Assembly: GCA_964630265.1 (NCBI GenBank) | Contig: CAZVRW010000001.1 | Span: 1-64,000 of the forward strand | From: CAZBWP01 sp964630265 | GTDB lineage: Bacteria; Pseudomonadota; Alphaproteobacteria; Rhodospirillales; Defluviicoccaceae | Reading direction: 5' to 3' | DNA length: 64,000 nucleotides | Translations under genes and position numbers: made by a program | Notes under the pieces: model-generated | Seen by the model: the letters and a program-made list of their open reading frames with translations, nothing else | Databases searched by the model: none | Told to the model about the DNA's origin: nothing | Part shown: one piece after another, positions 50,856 through 59,758 of the stretch | How positions within the stretch are numbered: position 1 is the stretch's first letter | How the letters are laid out: every line of letters begins with the position of its first letter

Positions 50856-51653
50856 ATGAAACACGTCAAACTTGTTGCCCTTCTCTCGGGCATCGGGTCC
50901 ATCGTCGCACTCGACGCGATGGCCCTCCCCTCCGTCACGTTGACGGGCACCATCCGGGACTTTTGCGCCCCGGCCATCCCCGGCACGTGCACCCAGAACC
51001 CAGACTTCGAAGGCACCATCGGCGGCCTGCAGCCTGGCCAAGTGGATAGCACCCTCGGCCTGGACGGCAAGCCGGTGTTCGTCCCCCCGGCCAAGTCGGG
51101 CTTCACCACGGCGGCCAACTTCAACCAATGGTACAACGACGTCGCCGGCGTCAATCAGGCGGCACCGTTCGACGTCACCTTGAACGAAACCGCGCCGGGA
51201 TCGGGAATGTTCTCTTTCCAGGACAACAGCTTCTTTCCCATCGACGGGCAGCTGTTCGGCAACCAGGGCCGCTCGCACAACTATCACTTCACCCTGGAAC
51301 TGCACGGCCAGTTCTCGTTCAAGGCCGGCGACTCGTTCGCGTTCACCGGCGATGACGACCTCTGGGTGTTCGTCGACGACAAGCTGGTCCTCGACCTCGG
51401 GGGCGTGCACGCCGCCGCCAGCGATTCCTTCACGTCGGCCGACCTGATCAACGCCGGCCTCCTCGAAGATACCGTCTACGACATCTCCATCTTCTTCGCG
51501 GAACGCCACACGACCCAGTCCAACTTCGCGATCACCACCAGCTTCAGCTTCGTCCCGGCGCCGGTGCCGGCGTCGCTGGCCCTCTTCGGGGTTGGCCTGA
51601 TCGGCTTGGCTTCGGCGCACGGCCGCCGGGGCATGGCCATTCGCCGGGCCTAG
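50856..51653 (+). CDS. Fibro-slime/PA14-like exosortase-sorted surface protein
   Basis: A 265-residue exported protein. A short signal peptide ends near residue 23. The body matches the fibro-slime domain, including QGRSHNYHFTLELHGQFSFKAGDSFAFTGDDDLWVFVDDKLVLDLGG near residues 145-190; family members bind carbohydrate or form extracellular slime. The C-terminal tail PAPVPASLALFGVGLIGLASAHGRRGM is a PEP-CTERM-type sorting signal (VPxPASLAL, helix, Arg cluster). GGGAG precedes the ATG. Exosortase processing would release it to the cell surface (inference). Confidence 0.88.
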   Translation: MKHVKLVALLSGIGSIVALDAMALPSVTLTGTIRDFCAPAIPGTCTQNPDFEGTIGGLQPGQVDSTLGLDGKPVFVPPAKSGFTTAANFNQWYNDVAGVNQAAPFDVTLNETAPGSGMFSFQDNSFFPIDGQLFGNQGRSHNYHFTLELHGQFSFKAGDSFAFTGDDDLWVFVDDKLVLDLGGVHAAASDSFTSADLINAGLLEDTVYDISIFFAERHTTQSNFAITTSFSFVPAPVPASLALFGVGLIGLASAHGRRGMAIRRA

Positions 51654-51664
51654 TCGATCGGATC

Positions 51665-51687
51665 TGACGCTTGCGACCCAAGCGTCA
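51665..51687 (+). terminator. Hairpin terminator after the fibro-slime gene
   Basis: TGACGCTTG / CAAGCGTCA pair perfectly with a CGACC loop, 11 bp past the stop. No T run follows, so efficiency is uncertain. Confidence 0.55.
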
Positions 51688-51712
51688 AGATCGGTCGATC
51701 CACTGGCCTGTT

Positions 51713-51774
51713 GATCAGGTGGTTCGATTCAGCCAACGGATGGAATTCATCCGTTGGCATCGAACCACCTGATC
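51713..51774 (+). repeat. 62-bp bulged palindrome, element C
   Basis: Outer arms of 16 bp (GATCAGGTGGTTCGAT / ATCGAACCACCTGATC), an unpaired TCA (51729-51731), 11-bp inner arms GCCAACGGATG / CATCCGTTGGC and a GAATT loop. The design matches elements A and B although the arm sequences differ. Confidence 0.88.
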
Positions 51775-51863
51775 CGGCGACAGCAGCGGCGGTGCGCTTG
51801 GCTCGCGAGCATCCCCTCGGGCCGGTTCACCGCCGCTCGGTCGTCACCGCTTGGCGGCGATTC

Positions 51864-52516
51864 TCACGTTTCGAACGAGTTGGCGATGGCGAGGAGATGG
51901 CGCAGCCGCCGCTCGTTCATCGCCCGCACCTCGGTGTAGTACCAGCGGCCGTCCACCTCCTGCAGCCGCAGGACGACGAATTGGCGAAACGGCCCCACCG
52001 AAAACACGCAATAGAGTTCCTGCAGCGGCCCCGAGGCGTTGTAGGCCTCGGCGGGCTCTTCGCAGAAGTCCAGCGGCATCTTCGCCAGCCGGTCGAGACC
52101 GCTGAAGAGACCGGGGAGGGCCTCACGCAGGCCATCGAACGCCGGGTCGCCGAACGGGCTGTCGGGGCTCTCCATCAGCGACTCGGCGGCGGCCTTGGCA
52201 CCGATCTCCACCGCCATGCGGCTTTTCAGCCAAGCCGCGGGATCCTCGACGTCACCGGCGACCTCACGCAGGGAAATGCGGCTCAGGTCGGAGAAGGGGC
52301 CCGGCTCCGGAACGACCTGCAGCAGACCGCGCCATTCGCCGTCGGCGCCGAGGGTGCTATCCTCGATGACATTGAAACCGTCGGGCACGTCGAAGGTCTG
52401 CGCCGCCGCCGNNNNNNNNNNNNNNNNNNNNNNNNNNNNNNNNNNNNNNNNNNNNNNNNNNNNNNNNNNNNNNNNNNNNNNNNNNNNNNNNNNNNNNNNN
52501 NNNNNNNNNNNCGCAT
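51864..52516 (-). CDS. Protein of unknown function, N-terminus lost in a gap
   Basis: Reading leftward, ATG 52516 (GAGG eight bases upstream) is followed after five bases by a 100-N gap (52412-52511), then by about 180 residues: TFDVPDGFNVIEDSTLGADGEWRGLLQVVPEPGPFSDLSRISLREV, later LYCVFSVGPFRQFVVLRLQEVDGRWYYTEVRAMNERRL. Small beta-rich domain and a putative exported protein whose signal peptide would lie in the gap. No family recognised. The exact frame across the gap cannot be checked. Confidence 0.55.
52412..52511. other. Assembly gap of 100 N inside a gene
   Basis: The gap lies five bases after the start codon of the minus-strand gene. Unlike the other six, no clear tandem repeat is seen on its flanks (left flank GCCGCCGCCG). 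Confidence 0.95.
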
Positions 52517-53033
52517 GAAATGACCTCGCAGCAGCGAACGGCGCGACTCTTGCCGATTCTCGCCGGCACCGCAAGCGCCGGAAGGCGGGCGGCGCGGCCG
52601 GTCGCGATGCCGCTCGCGAGGCCTTCTCCGCGAACGCGACGCAGCCGCTGCACCTGTCCACCGATCCTGTGGATAATTCTGTGGACGTTCCGTGGCGGCG
52701 GCGCCTAGCCGCAAGGAATCGCAGGGACTTCGCGCCGTGCCCAAAAAACCGGCAAGGCGATAACTCCCTGAAATGCTTTAATGTTCTGCCACCCAGACGG
52801 GAATCACGGCGGCGGCCGGATGGCGGCGGCAGGACGCCTGGTGAGGTGTGAAAGACTTGCAAAGCATGGGCTTGGCGACACTCCCAAAACGCCCCAACTA
52901 AACGATTGAATAAAATAATCCCCGCCCTGAAGATACCGCGTGTGGGACCATATATTTACCCATAAGGGGCACGCCCGCGACGCCGTCAACATGCGGCTTG
53001 ACCTGTACTGACCGGTTCACCTTCATCACCGCC
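52517..53033. other. Intergenic region with DnaA-box-like and AT-rich parts
   Basis: About 515 bp with no recognised gene. It contains a perfect DnaA-type box TGTGGATAA (52668-52676), weaker relatives nearby (TGTGGACG at 52680, TGTCCACC), and two AT-rich stretches around 52898-52918 and 52950-52965. It also must hold promoters for the flanking divergent genes. Confidence 0.45.
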
Positions 53034-53852
53034 ATGATCATCGCCCAAATTTCCGACCTGCATATCTGCGCCGGCGGCAAACCCGTGGGCGGCCATGTCG
53101 ACACCGCCGGCGCGCTGCAGCGTGCCGTCGCCCAACTGGGTGCGCTCGTGCCGGCGCCGGACGTGGTCCTCGCCACCGGCGATCTGGTCGACGACGCCAG
53201 CGACGCCGCCTACGGCGTCCTCTTGGATCTCCTCGGCCCGCTCGGCATGCCGGTCCTGCCGATCCCCGGCAACCATGACGACCGGGCCGCCCTGCGTCGG
53301 GCGTTCGCGCGCCATGCCTGGGTCGCCGGCTGCGCCGACCGGGTCCGCTACGTCGCTGACGACTGGCCGGTCCGCCTCATCGCCCTCGACACTCTGGTGC
53401 CCGGCGCGACTCACGGCGGCCTCGACCAGGACGACGTCGCCTGGCTGGACAGCCAGCTCGCGGCAGCGCCGCGACGGCCGACGCTGGTGTTCCTGCACCA
53501 CCCGCCGTTCGCCACCGGCATGCCGGGGATGGATGCGCTGGGCTTGCGCGACGGCCGGGCGGCGTTGGCCGGCGTCATCGCCCGGCATCCACAGGTCGAA
53601 CGGGTCGTCGCCGGCCACGTCCACCGCTCCATCCAGGCTCGCTGGCAGGGCACCGTCGCCAGCACGGCGCCGTCGACCGCGCATCAGATCGTCCTCGACC
53701 TGCGCCCCGATGCCGTCGGCGCCTATGCCTTCGAACCGCCGGGCTATCACCTCCACGTGTGGACCGGGGATGCCCTGGTGACACACCTGGTGCCCATTGG
53801 CAGCTTCCCGGGTCCGTTTCCCTTCGGCAAGGCGGGGACGCCGCCCGCATGA
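53034..53852 (+). CDS. Metallophosphoesterase, CpdA-like cyclic nucleotide phosphodiesterase
   Basis: A 272-residue calcineurin-like phosphoesterase with a full metal site: ISDLHI near residue 7, GDLVDD near 56, IPGNHDD near 83, LHHPP near 161 and AGHVHRS near 199. This set and the length fit the CpdA/IcC class III phosphodiesterases that hydrolyse 3,5-cAMP, though other phosphodiesters are possible. Unlike the CarD-linked homologue, all metal ligands are intact. ATG 53034. It is followed 48 bp later by an EamA permease gene. Confidence 0.9.
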   Translation: MIIAQISDLHICAGGKPVGGHVDTAGALQRAVAQLGALVPAPDVVLATGDLVDDASDAAYGVLLDLLGPLGMPVLPIPGNHDDRAALRRAFARHAWVAGCADRVRYVADDWPVRLIALDTLVPGATHGGLDQDDVAWLDSQLAAAPRRPTLVFLHHPPFATGMPGMDALGLRDGRAALAGVIARHPQVERVVAGHVHRSIQARWQGTVASTAPSTAHQIVLDLRPDAVGAYAFEPPGYHLHVWTGDALVTHLVPIGSFPGPFPFGKAGTPPA

Positions 53853-53900
53853 GCGCGGACGGTTGTCCGCAGCCCGCATGACCGCGAACGACAGTCCGCC

Positions 53901-54818
53901 GTGACCCGGCGGCCGCTCGCCCACTGGCTGCTGTTGTTCGCGCTGGTCGCCATGTGGGGCAGTTCGTTCGTGTTCACCAAGCTCGCCGTCGACGCCTTGC
54001 CGCCCGCCGTGGTCGTCGCCGCCCGGCTCGTCATCGCCGCCGCGCTGCTGCTGGCCCTTCTCGCCCTTCGCGGCGAGGCGCTGCCCGGCGCCTGGCGCCT
54101 GTGGCGCTGGATCGTCGCCATGGCGATCGTCGGCAACGCCGTGCCGTTCTGGCTGATCAGCTGGGGGCAGCAGCACATCGACAGCGGCCTCGCCGGCATC
54201 CTGATGGCGATCATGCCGCTCTCGACCCTGGTTCTCGCGCATCTGTTCGTCGAGGACGAACCGCTGACGGCGCGGCGCGCCGCCGGCTTCCTGCTCGGTT
54301 TCGCCGGCATCGTCGTGCTGATCGGGCCGGAGGCGCTGCTCGAGGTGCGCGGCACCGGCTCGGCGCTGGTGGCGCAGTTGGCGGTTCTTGGCGGCGCCGT
54401 CTGCTACGCCATCAACAGCATCCTGGCGCGGCGCCGCCCGGCCAGTCCGCCACGGCAGGCGGCGGCCGGCGTCGCCCTGATCGGCGGTCTGATCATGGCG
54501 CCGATCGCTGTTGCCGGCGGCACGCCCGCGGCCATCGTCGCGATACCGCTGCCACTGGCCGCCGTCGCCGCAGTGGTCTTTCTCGGAGTGGTGTCGACGG
54601 CGATCGCCACCGTCGTCTACTTTGAACTGGTGTCCGCCGCCGGCCCGAGTTTTCTCTCGCTGATCAATTACCTGATCCCGATCTGGGCGGTCGGCCTCGG
54701 CGTCGCCGTGCTCGGCGAGCGACCCGACTGGTCGGCGCTGGCCGCCCTTGTCCTGGTCCTGACGGGGATCGCGGTGAGCGGCATCGCCCGGCGTGAGCCG
54801 CCCGCCCCCAGGCAATAG
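53901..54818 (+). CDS. EamA-family (DMT) permease
   Basis: A 305-residue transporter with ten helices, GTG start at 53901. N-terminal ALVAMWGSSFVFTKLAVDALPP and the second-repeat VVSTAIATVVYFELVSAAGPSFLSLINYLIPIWAVGLG match the RhaT/YedA-type exporters. The C-terminal 80 residues are duplicated as a remnant at 62.0-62.3 kb. A short array of GCCCGCATGA units precedes the start. Confidence 0.9.
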   Translation: MTRRPLAHWLLLFALVAMWGSSFVFTKLAVDALPPAVVVAARLVIAAALLLALLALRGEALPGAWRLWRWIVAMAIVGNAVPFWLISWGQQHIDSGLAGILMAIMPLSTLVLAHLFVEDEPLTARRAAGFLLGFAGIVVLIGPEALLEVRGTGSALVAQLAVLGGAVCYAINSILARRRPASPPRQAAAGVALIGGLIMAPIAVAGGTPAAIVAIPLPLAAVAAVVFLGVVSTAIATVVYFELVSAAGPSFLSLINYLIPIWAVGLGVAVLGERPDWSALAALVLVLTGIAVSGIARREPPAPRQ

Positions 54819-54913
54819 CCGCTCGCCGTCGACGGTCGCAGTCCGGCCGGCTATGTTTGCATCGACGCAGCGGCGCGGCGCAGCGAGCGGAGAAGACAGG
54901 AGGCAACAACGGG

Positions 54914-57655
54914 ATGTCCGCCCCCCTGACCACCGAGGACATGGCCGATCGCGCCTGGCATGCCATGCCGCCCGAGGATGCGCTCGAGGCGTTGCAGTCC
55001 GATGCCGAGGCGGGCCTGAGCGCGGACGAGGCGGCGCAGCGCCGCCAGCGGTTCGGTGAAAACCGGCTGACCCCGCAGGCAAAGCGCTCCACCCTCATGC
55101 GCCTGCTGAGTCAGGCCGACAACCTGTTCATCTACTTCCTGCTGACCGCCGCAGTGGCGACGGCGCTGCTCGGCGAATGGCTCGACAGTGGGGTCATTGT
55201 CGGCGTCGTGATGATCATCGTCATCATCGGCTTCGTCCAGGAGGGTCGCGCCGAGCGGGCGCTCGAGGCGGTGCGCGGCATGCTGGCGCCGAAGGCGCGC
55301 GTCGTCCGCTCCCGCGAGCGCCGCGGCATCGCGGCGGAGGATCTGGTCCCCGGCGATATCGTGCTGCTGGAGTCGGGCGATCAGGTGCCCGCCGACATCC
55401 GCCTGCTGACGACGCGCAACCTGCAGGCCCAGGAGGCCATCCTCACCGGCGAGTCGACGGCGGTCGAGAAGAACGCCGAGGCGGTGGCCGAGGACGCCGA
55501 CCTCGGCGACCGTTCTTGCATGATGTTTTCCGGCACGTTGGTCACCGCCGGCAAGGGGACGGGCGTGGTGGTGGCCACCGGCGATGCCAGCGAGATCGGG
55601 CGCATCAGTGGCATGCTGTCCGAGATCGAGACGATCAAGACGCCGCTGATGCAGCGCCTGGACGGCTTCACCAAGACCATCAGCGTTGCGATCATCGGGC
55701 TCGCCGTGTTCGCGTTCGCGGTCGGCGTCCTGTTCTGGGAGCAGCCGTGGAGCCAGATGTTCTTCGCCGCCGTGTCCATCGCCGTCGCGGCGATTCCCGA
55801 GGGCCTGCCGGCGGTGATGACGGTGACGCTCGCCATCGGCGTTCAGCGCATGGCGCAGCGCAACGCCATCATCCGCCGCCTGCCGGCGGTGGAGACCCTC
55901 GGCTCGGTCACCATCATCTGCTCCGACAAGACGGGCACGCTGACCCGCAACGAGATGACCGCCAAGACCGTCCGCACCGCCGAGTCGGACATCGAGGTGG
56001 AGGGCATCGGCTACGCCCCCGACGGCGGCTTCCTGTTGGACGAGCAGGAGGCAAGCCTGGACGACCATCCGGTGGCGCGCGAGATGATCCGCGCCGGACT
56101 GCTGTGCAACGATGCGCAGATGCTGCGGAAGGGCGACGACTGGACGCCGGACGGCGATCCCATGGAGGCGGCGCTGATCGTGCTGGCGCACAAGGCCGGC
56201 ATGGAGCCCGACGACGAGAGCAAGGCCTGGGGGCGCCTGGATGCGATCCCCTTCGCCTCCGAGCACCGCTACATGGCCACCCTGAACCGGGACGACGACG
56301 GCCGCCACGTCATCTTCGTCAAGGGCGCGCCGGAACAGATCCTCGAGATGTGCACCCGCGAACAGCGGGGCGACACCACGGCCGAGTTCGACATGGATGC
56401 CTGGCATGAGCGCATTCATCAACTCGCCGACCGCGGCCAGCGGGTCCTCGCCGTCGCCCACAAACCCATCGACGGCGCCTCCGACGCCATCACCGAGGCG
56501 GATGTGGAGCAGGATCTCATCCTGCTCGGCCTGTTCGGTCTGATCGATCCGTCGCGGCAGGAGGCCATCGATGCCGTCGCCACCTGTCGGGCCGCCGGCA
56601 TCCGCGTGAAGATGGTGACCGGCGACCACAAGCGCACGGCGCAGGCGATCGCCCGCGAGTTGGGGCTCGAAGGCGTCGACGACGCGCTGACGGGCCGCGA
56701 CCTGGAGGAACTCGGCGACGACGAACTGCGCCGCCGCGGCATGGAGGTCGACGTCTTCGCGCGCGCCAGCCCCGAACACAAGCTGCGCCTGGTCAAGGCG
56801 TTCCAGGCCGAGCACCAGGTCACGGCGATGACGGGCGACGGCGTCAACGACGCGCCGGCCCTGAAACGCGCCGACATCGGTATTGCCATGGGCCAGAAAG
56901 GCACCGACGCCGCCCGCGAGGCCGCGGCGATGGTGCTGGCGGACGACAACTTCCAGTCCATCGAGCAGGCGGTCAAGGAGGGGCGGACCGTCTTCGACAA
57001 CGTCAAGAAGTCGATCCTTTTCCTGCTGCCGATCAATGCCGCCGAGTCCATGGTGATCTTCGTCGCCGTCCTTGCCGGCATGGCGCTGCCGATCACGCCG
57101 GTGCAGATCCTCTGGGTCAACATGGTGTCGGCCGCCACCCTGGGCATGGCGCTGGCGTGGGAGCGCAGCGAGGGCGACATCATGCATCGCCCGCCGCGGC
57201 GGCCCGACGAGCCGCTGCTCACCCCCTTCCTGATCTGGCGCACCGGCTTCGTCGGCCTGATCCTGCTGCTCGGCGCCGGCTCGCTGTTCATCCTCGAACA
57301 GGCGAACGACGCCACGTCGCTGGAATTCGCGCGGACCGTCGCCGTCAATGCGTTGGTCACCGGCGAGATCTTCTATCTGGTCAACGCCCGGTTCCGCCAC
57401 GCCGCGTCGTGCACGCTGACGGGGCTGTTCGGCAGCCGCGCGGTGATGATCGCCATCGCCATCTGCGTCGGCCTGCAGGTGCTGTTCATCTACGCTCCGT
57501 TCATGAACACCCTGTTCGGCACCGAGCCGCTGGACCTCGGCGCCCTGCTGCGCTGCATCGCCGTCGGCGTCGCCGTCTTCATCCTCGTGGAACTGGAGAA
57601 GCTGATCTGGCGCCGCTGGCGCGCCCCCCAGGGCGGCGCCGCCACCGCGCAGTAG
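54914..57655 (+). CDS. Cation-transporting P-type ATPase (Ca-type, P2A-like)
   Basis: A 913-residue ion pump. Cation-ATPase N-terminal domain is at about 20-80, and the phosphorylation motif SDKTGTLT is at Asp338. PEGLP in helix M4 (about residue 295, AIPEGLPAVMT), TGES in the actuator, TGDGVNDAPALKRADIG in the hinge, and a C-terminal helical domain of about 170 residues complete a P2-type pump. The metal-site residues around PEGLP suggest calcium-type transport, but sodium/potassium-like or manganese use cannot be excluded. AGGAGG lies 11 bases upstream of ATG 54914. No regulator is adjacent. Confidence 0.93.
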   Translation: MSAPLTTEDMADRAWHAMPPEDALEALQSDAEAGLSADEAAQRRQRFGENRLTPQAKRSTLMRLLSQADNLFIYFLLTAAVATALLGEWLDSGVIVGVVMIIVIIGFVQEGRAERALEAVRGMLAPKARVVRSRERRGIAAEDLVPGDIVLLESGDQVPADIRLLTTRNLQAQEAILTGESTAVEKNAEAVAEDADLGDRSCMMFSGTLVTAGKGTGVVVATGDASEIGRISGMLSEIETIKTPLMQRLDGFTKTISVAIIGLAVFAFAVGVLFWEQPWSQMFFAAVSIAVAAIPEGLPAVMTVTLAIGVQRMAQRNAIIRRLPAVETLGSVTIICSDKTGTLTRNEMTAKTVRTAESDIEVEGIGYAPDGGFLLDEQEASLDDHPVAREMIRAGLLCNDAQMLRKGDDWTPDGDPMEAALIVLAHKAGMEPDDESKAWGRLDAIPFASEHRYMATLNRDDDGRHVIFVKGAPEQILEMCTREQRGDTTAEFDMDAWHERIHQLADRGQRVLAVAHKPIDGASDAITEADVEQDLILLGLFGLIDPSRQEAIDAVATCRAAGIRVKMVTGDHKRTAQAIARELGLEGVDDALTGRDLEELGDDELRRRGMEVDVFARASPEHKLRLVKAFQAEHQVTAMTGDGVNDAPALKRADIGIAMGQKGTDAAREAAAMVLADDNFQSIEQAVKEGRTVFDNVKKSILFLLPINAAESMVIFVAVLAGMALPITPVQILWVNMVSAATLGMALAWERSEGDIMHRPPRRPDEPLLTPFLIWRTGFVGLILLLGAGSLFILEQANDATSLEFARTVAVNALVTGEIFYLVNARFRHAASCTLTGLFGSRAVMIAIAICVGLQVLFIYAPFMNTLFGTEPLDLGALLRCIAVGVAVFILVELEKLIWRRWRAPQGGAATAQ

Positions 57656-57665
57656 CGACGGCCGC

Positions 57666-58637
57666 TCAGGCGACGAGGGCGCTCTCGCTCTTCCGCCACA
57701 TTGCCGGCGGTGCGCCGAACTGTCCCTTGAAGGCGCGGCTGAACGCGGCTTCCGACTCGTAGCCGACCTCGAGGGCAATGCGCGACAGCGGATCGTGGCT
57801 CGCACTGAGGCGCTGAGCCGCCACCTGCAGGCGCCAGCGTGCCAAATAGTGCATCGGCGGCTCGCCGATCAGCCGCGTGAAGCGATCGGCCAGGGCGGAG
57901 CGGGAGAGCCCCACCGCGCGGGCCAGGTCGCCGACGGTCCAGGGCTCGCTCAACCGCGTGTGGATGAGGGCGAGCGACCGGGCGACGAAGGGATCCCGCA
58001 GCCCCGCGAGCCATCCGGTCTGGTCGGCCGGCAGCATGTCGAGGTGGCGACGGACCGCCTCCACGAACAAGAGCTCCGAGAGCTTCGCCAGCACCGTGTC
58101 GGAGCCGGGGCGACCGGCGGCGATCTCATCGGCGGCGAACTCGAAGGACGATCGGATCCACTCGCCGACGCGGCTCTCCCCGGTATTCAGCGGCAGCACC
58201 GACGGCAGGGCGCCAAGCAGCGGATTGCCGGCCGCCTGCCGGCAGCCGAGGAAGCCGCAGAGGATGCGGGTCCGCGCGCCGCCGCCACCATGCCGGATCT
58301 CGGCCAGACCGCCGTCCGTGGCCGCCGTGATGATGTCGTGGGTGGGGACCGGCGGGAGCTCCAGGTGGCTGCCCATGCGGTGCTCGTCGTTGTGCGGCAG
58401 CACCACCGCGCTGCGGGGACCGATCGCCACGGCCGCGCCGTCCGGCATCGCGACCAGCAGCCGGCCCTCAAGGACATAGTGATAGAGAATGATCTGCTCG
58501 ACGCCAGGCAGCAGCGGTTCGCAGTCCTCGGGCGTCGCCTGCGACTGCACGCACCAGGGTTCCGTGAACTCGGCATGCAGGAACACGCCGCCCTGCAGAC
58601 GGACGACGCGCAGCACGTCGGAAAGAGCATCGGACAT
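57666..58637 (-). CDS. AraC-family regulator with cupin sensor domain
   Basis: A 323-residue regulator. Residues 10-150 form a cupin-like sensor (FLHAEFTEPWCVQS, IILYHYVLEG). The C-terminal AraC domain has two helix-turn-helix motifs near 225-315 (TVGDLARAVGLSRSALADRFTRLIGEPPMHYLARWRL and IALEVGYESEAAFSRAFKGQFGAPP). I choose ATG 58637 because AAGGGGG is six bases upstream; ATG 58643 would leave no spacing. It diverges from the broken diiron gene and OsmC, which it may control. A perfect palindrome is present in its leader. Confidence 0.9.
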   Translation of the reverse strand: MSDALSDVLRVVRLQGGVFLHAEFTEPWCVQSQATPEDCEPLLPGVEQIILYHYVLEGRLLVAMPDGAAVAIGPRSAVVLPHNDEHRMGSHLELPPVPTHDIITAATDGGLAEIRHGGGGARTRILCGFLGCRQAAGNPLLGALPSVLPLNTGESRVGEWIRSSFEFAADEIAAGRPGSDTVLAKLSELLFVEAVRRHLDMLPADQTGWLAGLRDPFVARSLALIHTRLSEPWTVGDLARAVGLSRSALADRFTRLIGEPPMHYLARWRLQVAAQRLSASHDPLSRIALEVGYESEAAFSRAFKGQFGAPPAMWRKSESALVA

Positions 58638-58656
58638 CACCATCCCCCTTTGTTGC

Positions 58657-58684
58657 GGCGTCCAGAGCAAGAGATCTGGACGCC
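58657..58684. promoter_or_regulatory. Palindrome between the AraC gene and the diiron gene
   Basis: Perfect arms GGCGTCCAG / CTGGACGCC separated by 10 bases lie about 20 bp upstream of the AraC start. A TATACT -10-like box for the AraC gene is at 58712-58717 (minus strand), so the palindrome would sit in its leader: an operator or a hairpin. Confidence 0.5.
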
Positions 58685-58793
58685 CAGTCATTCGTTTCGG
58701 GCGATGATGAGAGTATACCAAAAATCACGTTGCGGATGCGCGTAATTCGCACTCTCGCCAGCCGCTGCGGCCATTGTCGAGGAGGATCTACCG

Positions 58794-59726
58794 ATGCATG
58801 CCCAACCCGCCACCAACACCACCGAGCGGTTCGCCCGTTGCATCGTCGCATCGAAGCGGGTTCGCTGGGATGTCGACGCCGATGTGCTCCGCGAGCGCAA
58901 GCTCGATCTGCGCGAGAAGTTTTTGCCCGACGGCCTGTCGTTGGTCGAGCAGTTTCCGTTCCTGTCGGCCGATGAGAAACGCTACATGAGCCAGGTGCAG
59001 GGCCGGACCTACGCCAACATCTTCGGTCTGGTCGAGCGGTTCATCAACGCCAAGGTGCTGGAGGTAAGCCGCGAGCACTGGCTGGGCGTTTAGATCGCCC
59101 TGGAAGCGTTGGTCCGGTTCAGCGACGAGGAGCTGAAGCACCAGGAGCTGTTCCGGCGGCTGGACCGGCTGGCGGCGGAGGCCATGCCTCCGGGCTATCG
59201 GCTCGTCGCCGAGCCCAAGGACGTCGCCCGCGCCGTACTCGGCCACGACACCTGGGCGGTGTTCGCCCTGATCCTGCACATCGAGCTGTTCACCCAGGCG
59301 CACTATCGCGAGAGCATCGCGCCCGACGACGACCTGTCGCCCTTGTTCAAGGACGTCTTCCTCTATCATTGGCGGGAGGAAAGCCAGCACGCCATCATGG
59401 ACGAACTGGAGTGGCGGCGCTGTGATGCGGCGATGACCCCGGAAGCGCGCGACCGCGGCGTGGATGCGTTCATCGCGCTCGTCGGCGCCGTCGACGGCAT
59501 CCTGCAGGCGCAGGCCACGGCCGACTCGCGCTACTTCGCCGCCACCTGCGGCCGCACGTTCGACAACGCGCAGATGCGCGCCCTCGGCGACGGGATGCTG
59601 AAGGCCTATCGCTGGCAGTACATCCTCTCGGGCGCCCGCCACCCGCATTTCATCGAGGTGCTCAGCAGCCTGATCACGAATTCCCAGGCCGAGCGCATCA
59701 ACCGCGCGCTTGCGCCACTTCACTGA
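58794..59726 (+). pseudogene. Ferritin-like diiron protein interrupted by an in-frame TAG
   Basis: A 311-codon frame beginning at ATG 58794 is continuous except for one stop at 59091-59093. The parts before and after are in the same frame and read as one protein: EVSREHWLGV-stop-IALEALVRFSDEELKHQELFRR. The remainder has EELKHQELF and EESQHAIMDELEW, which look like the ExxH pairs of ferritin-like diiron enzymes. At the stop a Gly-Asp-Gln would be expected from the pattern, replaced by Gly-Val-stop. Pseudogene, sequence error or read-through are all possible. GGAGGA precedes the start. Downstream is OsmC. Confidence 0.75.
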
Positions 59727-59758
59727 CCACGCAACCGCCACAAGCAAAGGAGGCAAGC

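Noticed and set aside
59091..59093. TAG recoded as pyrrolysine
   Set aside because: No pyl genes, and the organism type is not known to use it; mutation or error is simpler.
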